19,478 nucleotides of DNA from CAZTDU01 sp050248795 (lineage in GTDB: Bacteria; Pseudomonadota; Gammaproteobacteria; Burkholderiales; SG8-39). The notes beneath the pieces were generated by a model. It made no database searches, was not told where the DNA came from, and saw nothing but the letters and a program-made list of their open reading frames with translations. Positions within the stretch are counted from its first letter, which is position 1. Each line of letters starts with the position of its first letter. Both the position numbers and the translations under genes were made by a program. Positions 1 through 6,946 of this stretch are shown here, in pieces. The stretch lies in contig JBFWRS010000057.1 in the NCBI GenBank assembly GCA_050248795.1, forward strand, positions 1-19,478, in the 5' to 3' direction.

Positions 1-2204
1 ACGGCACGGTCGCGCTGCAGCCTGCGGCGCCGCTGGCCGACGCGCTGGCGCTGCGCGACGGGCGCTGGGGCGCGGCGATAGACCCGGCGCTGGCGCAGCA
101 GCTCGAGCTCAGGCCCGGCGATACGCTCAAGCTCGGCGCGCTGGAATTCGTCGTGCGCGCGCTGATCGCGCACCAGCCGGACAGGAGCCTGCGCGCCGAC
201 TGGCGCGGCCAGCCGGTGATGGTGACGGCAGACGCGCTGCGCGCCACGCGGCTCGTGCAGCCTGCGAGCCGCGCTTCCTACCGCTACCGCGTGAAGACCG
301 CCGAGGACCCGCTCGCCTGGCGTCGCTCGTTCACTGCCGCGTTCCCGGATGCGCAATGGCAGGTGCGCGTGTTCGCCGAGCGTACCGACCGGGTCGCCGA
401 GGTGCTGGCGAAGGTCGGCTCCGGCCTGCTGCTGATCGGCTTCAGCGCCCTCTTCATCGGCGGCCTGGGCGTGTTCAACAGCATCCACGCCTACCTCGAA
501 GGCAAGCTCGGCACGCTGGCGACGCTGCGCGCTCTGGGCTTACGGGACCGGCGGCTGGCCGCGGTGTACCTGTGCCAGGTGCTGATGCTCGCAGGCGGCG
601 CGAGCCTAGCCGGCGCCGCGGTCGGCGGCGCGCTGGCGCTGGCGGGTGGCGCGATGGCGGCGGGCTACCTGCCTGCCAACGGCGCCGCGCCAGGCGCCGG
701 TGGCGCCGGCCTGGGCGCGGCGACGCTGGTCGTGCCCCTCGCGCTGGCCTGGCTGCTGGGCGTGCTGACCGCGCTGAGCTTCGCGCTGCCGCCGCTTGGG
801 CGCGCGTTGAGCGTGTCGCCGGCGGCGCTGTTCCGCGGGCTGGATTCGACGCAGACGCGCACGCCCGCGGCGTGGTGGAAGCTGTCGGCGCTCGCAGGCG
901 CGTTCACCATCGCGCTGACGCTGGCGGTGGTGCCCGAGCCCTGGTTTGCCGCGCTGTTCATCCTCGCCACGGCGCTGCTGCTCGTGCTGCTGGAAGGCCT
1001 GGTGCGGCTGCTGCGTGCGCAGGCGCGGCGGTTCGCCGCGCACCGGCTCTTCGCCGGGCGCTTCGCGTTCAGGCTCGCGCTTGCGAACCTCTATCGCCCC
1101 GGCTCGCCGCTGCGGCTGTCGCTGCTGTCGCTGGGCTCGTCGCTGACGCTGCTCGTCGCCAGCACGCTGGTGGTGACGGCGCTGCTCAGGACGCTGAACG
1201 ACACCGTGCCCGAGCAGGCGCCGACGCTGGTGTTCCACGACGTGCCGGCGCCGCAGCTGGAAGAGTTCCGCGGCGTGATGAAAGCGTCGCCCAGCCTCGA
1301 ACGGCTGGAGGTGGCGCCGCTGGTGCTGGGGCGGCTCGCCGCGGTGAACGGCGAAGTGCTGAAGGACAGCGCAGACCCGCGCCGCGCGCTCGAGGCGCGC
1401 GACGAGCACAAGCTCAGCTATCGCGCCAACGACTTCGACCAGCTGGTGGTGGAGCGCGGCGCATGGTGGCCCGAGAACTACCGCGGCCCGACGCTGGTGG
1501 CGATGGAGGACCGCGAGGCCGATCAACTGGGGCTCAAGGTCGGGGACAGGCTGCGCTTCGACATCATGGGGACCGCCGTGGAGGCCGAGCTCGCCGCCAT
1601 CTACGCGCAGCGGCGCTTCCGGTCGCAGTTCTGGTTCGAGGCGATCTTCACCGATGGCACGCTCGAGCCGCACATCACGCGCTATGTCGGCACCGCGTAC
1701 ATGGATCCGGCCGAGGCGGTCGCCGCGCAGGCCCGCGTGGCGGCGGCGATGCCGGCGGTGGTGACGGTGCGCACCGAAGGTATCCTGCGCGAGGCGCGTC
1801 GGCTGCTCGCGCGCGCGAGCACAGGCCTCGCGGTGATCGCGGGCATCAGCCTCGTGGCAAGCCTGCTGGTGCTGGCGAGCGTGATCGCGGCGTCGCGCGC
1901 GCAGCAGGTGTACGACGCCAGCATGCTGCACGCGCTGGGCGCGCGCCTCGGCCTGATTCGCCGCAGCCTGCGCATGGAGTACGCGCTGCTCGCGCTGGTG
2001 ACTTCTGCCTTCGCCACCGTGTTCGGCAGCGCGCTCGCGTTCGCGCTGCTCGAATACCGCCTGCAGCTTGGCGGCGAGATCGCCTGGTGGCTCGGCGCGG
2101 CCACCGCAATCGCGGTCAGCGGCCTGAGCCTCGGCGCCGGCGCGCAGTACCTGCTGCGGCAATTGCATCTGTCGCCCGCGCTGCTGCTGCGCGAAGCCGC
2201 ATGA
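1..2204 (+). CDS. ABC transporter permease, YbbP/FtsX type (5-prime truncated)
   Basis: The reading frame is open from base 3 to the TGA at 2202-2204, giving about 733 residues; the N-terminus lies outside the window, so the GTG at 153 is not the true start. Two FtsX-type membrane blocks are visible. The first has hydrophobic segments near residues 140-265 around a TLRALGLRDRR cytoplasmic loop. The second, near residues 600-720, has the matching MLHALGARLGLIRR loop. Extra helices near residues 300-400 separate them, and a soluble domain lies between. This duplicated FtsX plan is that of the YbbP group (COG3127), in which the permease pairs with a YbbA-type ATPase. Those systems are thought to move lipids or envelope proteins rather than import solutes. 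The ATPase gene, if present, should lie just upstream. The next gene begins 16 bp downstream. Confidence 0.85.
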   Translation, partial: GTVALQPAAPLADALALRDGRWGAAIDPALAQQLELRPGDTLKLGALEFVVRALIAHQPDRSLRADWRGQPVMVTADALRATRLVQPASRASYRYRVKTAEDPLAWRRSFTAAFPDAQWQVRVFAERTDRVAEVLAKVGSGLLLIGFSALFIGGLGVFNSIHAYLEGKLGTLATLRALGLRDRRLAAVYLCQVLMLAGGASLAGAAVGGALALAGGAMAAGYLPANGAAPGAGGAGLGAATLVVPLALAWLLGVLTALSFALPPLGRALSVSPAALFRGLDSTQTRTPAAWWKLSALAGAFTIALTLAVVPEPWFAALFILATALLLVLLEGLVRLLRAQARRFAAHRLFAGRFAFRLALANLYRPGSPLRLSLLSLGSSLTLLVASTLVVTALLRTLNDTVPEQAPTLVFHDVPAPQLEEFRGVMKASPSLERLEVAPLVLGRLAAVNGEVLKDSADPRRALEARDEHKLSYRANDFDQLVVERGAWWPENYRGPTLVAMEDREADQLGLKVGDRLRFDIMGTAVEAELAAIYAQRRFRSQFWFEAIFTDGTLEPHITRYVGTAYMDPAEAVAAQARVAAAMPAVVTVRTEGILREARRLLARASTGLAVIAGISLVASLLVLASVIAASRAQQVYDASMLHALGARLGLIRRSLRMEYALLALVTSAFATVFGSALAFALLEYRLQLGGEIAWWLGAATAIAVSGLSLGAGAQYLLRQLHLSPALLLREAA

Positions 2205-2208
2205 GGCA

Positions 2209-2214
2209 TATCAT
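2209..2214 (+). promoter_or_regulatory. Possible -10 hexamer (TATCAT) before the 2221 gene
   Basis: TATCAT lies just after the permease stop, six bases before the ATG at 2221. The same TATCAT-N6-ATG arrangement precedes the SDR gene at 4868. If used, transcripts would start at or next to the ATG and be nearly leaderless. No convincing -35 was found, so this is a weak call. Confidence 0.3.
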
Positions 2215-2220
2215 GCGCCG

Positions 2221-3039
2221 ATGCCCTCCCGCCGCCACCTGCTGATCTTCGTCGGCCTCGCGCTGGCGCTGGTCGCGGCGTGGATGGGGCCGCTGGACCA
2301 GGCGGCGACGAAGCACGTCGAGGCGGGCCTCAAGCGCGCGCTGGTGAGCTTCGCCAGCGCGCGCGCGCTGAACGCGGTGATCTCGGTGGTGCAGGGCACC
2401 GAAGTCTCGGTGCAGCTCGCCGGCTTCGGGCCCACGTTCACGCCCGGGCAGGCGCTGGACCCGATCAACGACCTGGTCGAGCAGTTCTCCACGCTGATGC
2501 TGTTCGCCTCCGTCTCCTTCGGCGTGCAGCTGCTGCTGATCAAGTTCGGCGCGTACTGGGCGGTGTCGCTGGCGCTGACGCTCGCAGCGCTGCTATGGGC
2601 CTGGAGCACCTGGCGCGGCCCGCAGGAGCGGCTGTGGCCGACCCGGCTGCTGGTGGGCCTGCTGCTGGTGCGCTTTGCGGTGCCGCTGGTGGCGGTGACC
2701 AGCGAATCCGGCTTCCAGCTTCTGCTTGCCGATCGCTACAAGGCCGACCAGGAGAGGATCGAACTCTCCGCAAGCCGCGTCGCCAGCCTGTCCACGCCGG
2801 CCGTGCCGCCGCAGCCCGGCGAAGGCCTTGCCGAGCGCTTCAAGCGCTGGTTGTCCACCGGCACCGACGCGGTGAAGGAACTCTCCGGCCGGGTCGACGA
2901 CCTGAAGAAGCTCGCCACCGACATGGTCGAGCACATCGTCATGCTGATCGCGGTGTTCAGCGTGCAGACGCTGGTGCTGCCGCTCGCGCTGCTGTGGGCG
3001 ATGCTGGCCGCCGCGCGCGCGCTGGTGCGCGTGGAGTGA
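2221..3039 (+). CDS. Unrecognised integral membrane protein
   Basis: This is a 272-residue protein that I cannot assign to a family. It begins with a basic MPSRRH stretch and a hydrophobic anchor (residues 8-23). A soluble, probably periplasmic segment of about 65 residues follows. Hydrophobic helices lie near residues 88-105, 108-126 and 141-160, then a polar amphipathic region (about 175-235) with charged pairs that could form a short coiled coil, and a last helix at about 237-265. It starts 16 bp after the permease stop on the same strand and may be co-transcribed with it. No Shine-Dalgarno is evident before the ATG at 2221. The amino acid composition is sensible for a membrane protein and the alternative frames are arginine-rich, which supports this frame as the real one. 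Confidence 0.75.
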   Translation: MPSRRHLLIFVGLALALVAAWMGPLDQAATKHVEAGLKRALVSFASARALNAVISVVQGTEVSVQLAGFGPTFTPGQALDPINDLVEQFSTLMLFASVSFGVQLLLIKFGAYWAVSLALTLAALLWAWSTWRGPQERLWPTRLLVGLLLVRFAVPLVAVTSESGFQLLLADRYKADQERIELSASRVASLSTPAVPPQPGEGLAERFKRWLSTGTDAVKELSGRVDDLKKLATDMVEHIVMLIAVFSVQTLVLPLALLWAMLAAARALVRVE

Positions 3040-3042
3040 GGG

Positions 3043-3070
3043 GGCTGGCAGGCTGGCATCAAGCTGGCTA
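3043..3070 (+). repeat. Direct repeats GGCTGGCA in the toxin-antitoxin promoter
   Basis: GGCTGGCA occurs twice back to back (3043-3050 and 3051-3058), and a related AGCTGGCTA follows at 3062-3070, running into the -10. The copies lie between the putative -35 and -10 elements. Such spaced repeats could be operator half-sites for the ribbon-helix-helix antitoxin. That role is inference. Confidence 0.45.
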
Positions 3071-3074
3071 CAAT
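3045..3074 (+). promoter_or_regulatory. Putative sigma-70 promoter for the toxin-antitoxin pair
   Basis: CTGGCA (3045-3050) and TACAAT (3069-3074) are separated by 18 bp and start right after the stop of the preceding gene. TACAAT matches the -10 consensus at five of six positions; the -35 match is moderate. Transcription would start near 3081, about 33 bases before the antitoxin ATG. Confidence 0.55.
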
Positions 3075-3113
3075 CTGCATCGACGGTTCCAAAATGGTTC
3101 CACGGAGGCATGA

Positions 3114-3350
3114 ATGCTTTCCCTTACGCTGAAGAACATCCCTGAGGAACTCCACGCCCGCCTCAAGGAGAGCGCCGAAAGGAACCGGCGCAGCCTGAAT
3201 GGCGAAATCCTTGCGCGACTCGAGAGCGAGTTGGCAGCGCCCCGGATCGAGACGCCTGCGCAGGCGCGCGAGTGGAAAGCGCTGATGACCAGATTGCCGC
3301 GCGCCGACCACGCGAAGGTCGGCCGCTACAAGCGGCAGGGTCGGGCGTGA
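3114..3350 (+). CDS. Ribbon-helix-helix antitoxin, FitA/VapB-like
   Basis: This 78-residue protein has the Arc/FitA ribbon-helix-helix pattern. It has a beta strand LSLTLKNIP, helix 1 PEELHARLKESAERN, the turn RRSLNGE, and helix 2 GEILARLESEL ending near residue 42. A basic tail of about 35 residues (ending RYKRQGRA) follows and would wrap the toxin. Such proteins bind their own promoter as dimers and neutralise the partner PIN ribonuclease. A strong Shine-Dalgarno, GGAGG at 3104-3108, sits five bases before the ATG at 3114 and fixes the start. An out-of-frame ATG at 3110 is ignored. The stop TGA overlaps the toxin start as GTGA, so the two are translationally coupled. Confidence 0.88.
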   Translation: MLSLTLKNIPEELHARLKESAERNRRSLNGEILARLESELAAPRIETPAQAREWKALMTRLPRADHAKVGRYKRQGRA

Positions 3351-3751
3351 TCGTCGTCGACAGCAATGTCATTGCCTATCATTGGTTGAACGGACCGCTG
3401 ACGGCGGCGGCGCGCGGTGTCCGGGCAAGGGACGCTGACTGGCATGCGCCCTTCCTCTGGCGTTCGGAGATGCGCAGCATCCTGGCGGGATATCTCCGCG
3501 ATGGAACCTACAGTGAAGCCCAGATCGCAAGCATCATGGCTTCTGCCGAGGCTGGACTTTCAGGCGGCGAGCACGCCGTGCACAGTGCGAACGTGTTCGA
3601 GGTGATCGCAACGACCAGGCTTTCGGCTTATGACGCCGAATTCGTTGCGCTCGCCGCAGTCCTGTCGATCCCGCTGGTGACCGCGGACAAGGCAGTGCTC
3701 AAGGCGTTTCCGGGTCGCGCGATGACCATGGAAGCGTTCGCGAACGGCTGA
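3347..3751 (+). CDS. PIN-domain ribonuclease toxin, VapC/FitB-like
   Basis: This 134-residue protein has the complete acidic PIN quartet: Asp5 in IVVDSNV, Glu41 in RSEMRS, Asp96 in YDAEFVALA and Asp114 in VTADKA. These residues hold the metal ions for RNA cleavage in VapC/FitB toxins, so the enzyme should be active. The frame extends upstream to an ATG at 3272, but that extension lies inside the antitoxin gene. The GTG at 3347 overlaps the antitoxin stop by four bases (GTGA) and puts the first beta strand and Asp5 at the usual positions, so I use it. The RNA target cannot be predicted. The pair is intact and sits between unrelated housekeeping-like genes, as mobile chromosomal toxin-antitoxin loci often do. 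Confidence 0.9.
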   Translation: MIVVDSNVIAYHWLNGPLTAAARGVRARDADWHAPFLWRSEMRSILAGYLRDGTYSEAQIASIMASAEAGLSGGEHAVHSANVFEVIATTRLSAYDAEFVALAAVLSIPLVTADKAVLKAFPGRAMTMEAFANG

Positions 3752-3782
3752 TCGTAGCCGCCAAGGCCGCCGGACCGACGTG

Positions 3783-4847
3783 ATGAGCCGGCGTAGCTTC
3801 GTTGGCGGCCTGGCCGGGCTCGCAGCAGGTTCGCTGCTGCCCCCGCTGCCCACGCTCGCGCAGCCACGCCGCTTGCCAGATGGACCGCCGCCTCCCGGGC
3901 TGCGGTGGGCCGACATGCACAGCCACCACGGCATGGTGCCGGCGAAGCGCAATGCGCAAAGGACGCGGCTGGCGGACGACATGCGCGCCAGCGGCCTGGC
4001 GGTCGTGGCGATGAAGGTGATCGCCGACTATCCGGTGCTCGCCTATTCCCCGGGGCGCATCGTCGCGCGTGAAGCGCGTGCCAACGGACAGTTCCGTGCG
4101 CATTTCGAGCACAGTGTCGCGGCCCTGAAGGCGCGCGCGGCGCGCGAGGGCCTGGATCTCGTCACCGCGCCAGGGCACGTGGAACGCGCGCTGACGGCGC
4201 AGCGGCCGGCGATCGCCATCGCCGCCGAGGGCGCGGATTTCCTCGAGGGCGACCTGGCGTATCTGGACCAGGCGAAGGCGATGGGGCTCGCGCACCTGCA
4301 ACTGCTGCACTTTCGCGTCAACGAGTGCGGCGATACGGCGAACCTTGCGCCGGTACATGGCGGCCTGTCGGACTTCGGCCGCGACGTGGTCCGCGCCTGC
4401 AACCGCCTCGGCATCCTGGTCGACGTGGCGCACTGCAGCCAGCGCGGCATCGTGCAGGCGCTGGAAGTATCGTCCCGGCCGTTGATCTATTCGCACGGCT
4501 GGGTGAGCGCGAACGAGCCGCAGTGGGAAGCGCGCAACGCGCGCGCGATCCACGCACCGCTGGCGCAGGCGATCGCGAAAGCCGGCGGCGTGGTGGGCGT
4601 GTTTCCGATCCAGCGCGACATCGCCGCCTACGCCGCCGCGCTGCATGAGCTTACCGCCGCGGTGGGCGAAGACCACGCCGGCATCGGCCTGGACATCGAC
4701 GGCCTCGGCCGCTCGGCGCTGCCGACGTACGCCGGACTGCCGGCGCTCGCGCAGGCGCTCGAAGGCCTCGGCATGCGCGAGGCCGCGGTGGACAAGCTGA
4801 TGGGCGGCAACTACCTGCGCGTGCTGCGGCGGGCGCTCGACCCGTAA
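3783..4847 (+). CDS. Peptidase M19 (membrane dipeptidase) family protein with Tat signal
   Basis: This 354-residue protein belongs to the renal-dipeptidase/M19 zinc hydrolase family. The N-terminus MSRRSFVGGLAG followed by a hydrophobic stretch and ALAQ at about residues 24-27 looks like a Tat signal, so export to the periplasm is likely. Probable metal ligands are His46 and His48 (DMHSHH), Glu149 (AAEGAD), His217 (DVAHCS), His238 (YSHG) and Asp304 (GLDIDG). The C-terminal GGNYLRV motif is typical of the family. The first motif is HxH rather than HxD of the mammalian enzyme, a variant I believe occurs in a bacterial subgroup. A GTG at 3780 directly precedes the chosen ATG and would add one residue. 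Family members cleave dipeptides or related amides; the substrate is unknown. The SDR gene follows 20 bp downstream. Confidence 0.87.
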   Translation: MSRRSFVGGLAGLAAGSLLPPLPTLAQPRRLPDGPPPPGLRWADMHSHHGMVPAKRNAQRTRLADDMRASGLAVVAMKVIADYPVLAYSPGRIVAREARANGQFRAHFEHSVAALKARAAREGLDLVTAPGHVERALTAQRPAIAIAAEGADFLEGDLAYLDQAKAMGLAHLQLLHFRVNECGDTANLAPVHGGLSDFGRDVVRACNRLGILVDVAHCSQRGIVQALEVSSRPLIYSHGWVSANEPQWEARNARAIHAPLAQAIAKAGGVVGVFPIQRDIAAYAAALHELTAAVGEDHAGIGLDIDGLGRSALPTYAGLPALAQALEGLGMREAAVDKLMGGNYLRVLRRALDP

Positions 4848-4855
4848 GTGCCGGT

Positions 4856-4861
4856 TATCAT
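4856..4861 (+). promoter_or_regulatory. Possible -10 hexamer (TATCAT) before the SDR gene
   Basis: TATCAT ends six bases before the ATG at 4868, in the 20-bp gap after the dipeptidase gene. It repeats the spacing seen at 2209-2221 and would give a leaderless transcript. No good -35 is present, and read-through from the dipeptidase gene is equally possible. Confidence 0.3.
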
Positions 4862-4867
4862 CGGGCC

Positions 4868-5569
4868 ATGACCAGACCAACCGAAACAGCGCTCATCGTC
4901 GGCGCAGGCAGCGGCTTGAGCGCGTCGCTCGCGCGCCTGCTGGCGAAGGAAGGCTTCAACGTCGCACTGGCGGCGCGCAATACCGGCAAGCTCGCCGCGC
5001 TGGCGCAGGAGACCGGTGCCCTGCTGCTGGACTGCGATGCGGTCGACGCCGCGCAGGTGGAGCGCGCGTTCGCCGCCGTGGAAGCAAAGTGGGGCGTGCC
5101 CGGCTTCGTCATCTACAACGCCAGTTACCGCACGCGCGGTCCGTTCGTCGAACTCGACGCGGGCGAAGTCGAGCGCACCATCGCAGTGTGCGCCTTCGCC
5201 GGCTTCCTGGTGGCGCAGGCGGCAGCGAAGCGGATGCTCGCGCGCGGCGCGGGCGCGATCTTCTTCACCGGGGCGTCGGCGAGCGTGAAGGGCTACGCCA
5301 ACTCCGCGCCGTTCGCGATGGGCAAGTTCGCGCTGCGCGGCCTGGCGCAGAGCATGGCGCGCGAGCTCGCGCCGAAGAACATCCATGTCACGCACTTCGT
5401 CATCGACGGCGGCATCCGCGCAGCCGAGGACGCGCGCGAGGCCGGGCGCGGCAAGGACGGCATGCTGCTGCCCGACGAGATCGCGAAGAACTACCTCGCC
5501 GTGTACCGCCAGCACCGCAGCGCCTGGTCCTGGGAGCTCGAGTTGCGGCCCTGGGTCGAGAATTTCTGA
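4868..5569 (+). CDS. Short-chain dehydrogenase/reductase-fold protein lacking the catalytic Tyr
   Basis: This 233-residue protein is a classical-length SDR. The nucleotide-binding motif is GAGSGLS at residues 12-18. The NNAG equivalent is NAS at 84-86, and the substrate serine is probably Ser137 in TGASAS. The expected Tyr-x3-Lys reads Phe149-Ala-Met-Gly-Lys153, so the general acid/base tyrosine is a phenylalanine while the lysine is kept. The helix after it (FALRGLAQSMARELAP) and IHVTHFVIDGG are well conserved, so this is not decay. I recall SDR relatives with phenylalanine at this position, so it may be a distinct subgroup. Whether it catalyses a redox reaction is open. The ferredoxin gene follows after 16 bp, suggesting co-transcription. 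Confidence 0.88.
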   Translation: MTRPTETALIVGAGSGLSASLARLLAKEGFNVALAARNTGKLAALAQETGALLLDCDAVDAAQVERAFAAVEAKWGVPGFVIYNASYRTRGPFVELDAGEVERTIAVCAFAGFLVAQAAAKRMLARGAGAIFFTGASASVKGYANSAPFAMGKFALRGLAQSMARELAPKNIHVTHFVIDGGIRAAEDAREAGRGKDGMLLPDEIAKNYLAVYRQHRSAWSWELELRPWVENF

Positions 5570-5585
5570 ACCCGCGCTCTCCGGC

Positions 5586-5858
5586 ATGCCCGCGATACGC
5601 ATCCCCAGCATGAACGTCGCCGTCGATTGCGCGTCGGACGGCACCATACTCGACGCGCTGATCATGGAAGGCGTCGACGTCGCCTTCGCCTGCCAGGAAG
5701 GCACCTGCGGCACCTGCAGGAGCAGGCTGGTATCCGGGCGCGTCGAGAGCCTGCCGTTTTCCGAGCTTGCGCTCTCCAGGAAGGAGCAGGAGCAGGGTTA
5801 CATCCTCATCTGCCGCTCGATGCCGCAGACCGACTGCGAGATCGAGCCGGCGGCCTGA
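5586..5858 (+). CDS. [2Fe-2S] ferredoxin, plant type
   Basis: This 90-residue protein carries the plant-type cluster pattern Cys36-x4-Cys41-x2-Cys44 (ACQEGTCGTC) and Cys76 (ILICRS). It resembles the C-terminal ferredoxin domain of phthalate-dioxygenase-reductase-type proteins but stands alone, without the FMN or FAD and NAD domains. The frame is open further upstream into the SDR gene, but the ATG at 5586 gives a normal ferredoxin N-terminus; the ATG at 5610 would cut into the first strand. It probably carries electrons to an oxygenase. The Rieske oxygenase gene ends about 1.1 kb away on the opposite strand, and no flavin reductase for it is in the window, so the pairing is inference. It converges with the dehydrogenase gene with only 7 bp between stops. 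Confidence 0.9.
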   Translation: MPAIRIPSMNVAVDCASDGTILDALIMEGVDVAFACQEGTCGTCRSRLVSGRVESLPFSELALSRKEQEQGYILICRSMPQTDCEIEPAA

Positions 5859-5865
5859 GGGGGCG

Positions 5866-6885
5866 TCAGTACTCCAGCGCCAGGTCCACCTGGTTGGCCA
5901 GCGGCTTGCCGGCGTGGAAGCGCAGTACGTTGGCGAAGAACATGTCGAGCGAGCGCGGCGTGTAGTAGTCCTGGTCGTCGGAAGAAGAGTGCGGCGTGAT
6001 CAGCAGGTTCGGCACGCTCCACAGCCGCGAGCTGGGCGCCAGCGGCTCGCGCGGCACGACGTCGATGATGGCGCCCGAAAGCCTGCCGCTGCGCAACGCC
6101 TTCTCCAGCGCGACGTGGTCCAGCACGCCGGCGCGGCCGACGTTTACCAGGCCCGCGCCGCGCTTCATCAGCGCGATCTGCCGCTTGCCGAAGCTGCCCT
6201 CGGTCTCGCTGGTGAGCGGCAGGGACAGCATGACGAAATCCGCCTGCGGGATCACGCGATCGAGGTCCTTCGTGCGGTACATCCTGTCCACGGATGGGTG
6301 CGGCTTGCCGGAGCGGCGGATGCCGATCACCTTCATGCCGACGCGCCTGGCGTACTCGGCCGCGCCGCCGCCCATGTTGCCGACGCCGACGATCAGCACC
6401 GTCTTGCCGATGATGTTGGTGTTGAAGAGCTGCCGCCAGCGCTTCTGCTTCTGGTTCGATGCCATAGCCGGCACATGGTTGTTCAGCATCAGCAGCGCCA
6501 TGAGGAAATACTCGTTGGCGCGCTCGCCGTGCACGCCGCGGCTGTTGGTCAGCCGCGCGCCGGCGGGCAGCCACCTGTCGAAGGGCCGCAGGTGCTCGAC
6601 GCCGGCGCCGTGGATGTGGATCCAGCGCATGCGCGGCGCGATCCTGCGGATGCCGCGGTGATCGAAGCGCCACGCGAACAGCACGTCGGCGTCGCGCATG
6701 TGGCGCTCGAAGCCCCTGCCGCCCTTGCCGAAGCTCAGGTCGACCAGCGGCGCCACCGCCGGGTTGCGCTTCACCGCGTCGAGCACGCGCCTCGGCGTCA
6801 GCTCGAACACCGGGCTGAGCGCCGGGTCGTTCTCGAAATGGATGCGGATCTTCTTCGCGGGTGCTGCCTTCCTTGCTGCGGCCAT
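5866..6885 (-). CDS. D-2-hydroxyacid dehydrogenase family protein
   Basis: This 339-residue protein is a D-isomer-specific 2-hydroxyacid dehydrogenase. The NAD(P)-binding Rossmann motif is GVGNMG at residues 167-172. The catalytic set is present: Arg251 in NVGRAGVLD, Glu280 in DVVPREPL and His299 in ITPHSSS. Family members interconvert 2-keto and D-2-hydroxy acids such as glyoxylate/glycolate or hydroxypyruvate/glycerate. It is the last gene of the minus-strand cluster. In this context it could reduce a short 2-oxoacid released by the pathway, which is inference. The ATG lies at the end of the last copy of a 21-bp repeat, with AGGAA of that copy as ribosome binding site. The frame is open upstream through all three copies, so a rare ATT start could lengthen the protein by 7 or 14 residues. 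Confidence 0.92.
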   Translation of the reverse strand: MAAARKAAPAKKIRIHFENDPALSPVFELTPRRVLDAVKRNPAVAPLVDLSFGKGGRGFERHMRDADVLFAWRFDHRGIRRIAPRMRWIHIHGAGVEHLRPFDRWLPAGARLTNSRGVHGERANEYFLMALLMLNNHVPAMASNQKQKRWRQLFNTNIIGKTVLIVGVGNMGGGAAEYARRVGMKVIGIRRSGKPHPSVDRMYRTKDLDRVIPQADFVMLSLPLTSETEGSFGKRQIALMKRGAGLVNVGRAGVLDHVALEKALRSGRLSGAIIDVVPREPLAPSSRLWSVPNLLITPHSSSDDQDYYTPRSLDMFFANVLRFHAGKPLANQVDLALEY

Positions 6886-6946
6886 GTGTGCGTGGTTCCT
6901 GTCAATGTGTGCGTGGTTCCTGTCAATGTGTGCGCGGTTCCTGTCA
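6884..6946 (-). repeat. Three tandem 21-bp copies of a stop/SD/start junction
   Basis: Copies lie at 6884-6904, 6905-6925 and 6926-6946. The first two are identical and the third differs at one base. Read on the minus strand, each begins TGACAGGAACC and ends CACACAT. The TGA of the oxygenase-proximal copy is the Rieske gene stop, and the final CAT plus the next G forms the ATG of the dehydrogenase. The array therefore makes up the whole junction between the two genes. Because 21 is a multiple of three, TGA recurs in frame in every copy, and so does the AGGAA ribosome binding sequence. Confidence 0.95.

Noticed and set aside
606..2168. 520-codon minus-strand frame inside the permease gene
   Set aside because: Gln/Arg/His-rich shadow of the permease with no domain features.
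5859..5865. Terminator between the convergent ferredoxin and dehydrogenase genes
   Set aside because: The gap is only seven bases and no inverted repeat with a T-run was seen in or beside it. The same holds for the one-base gap at 14749.
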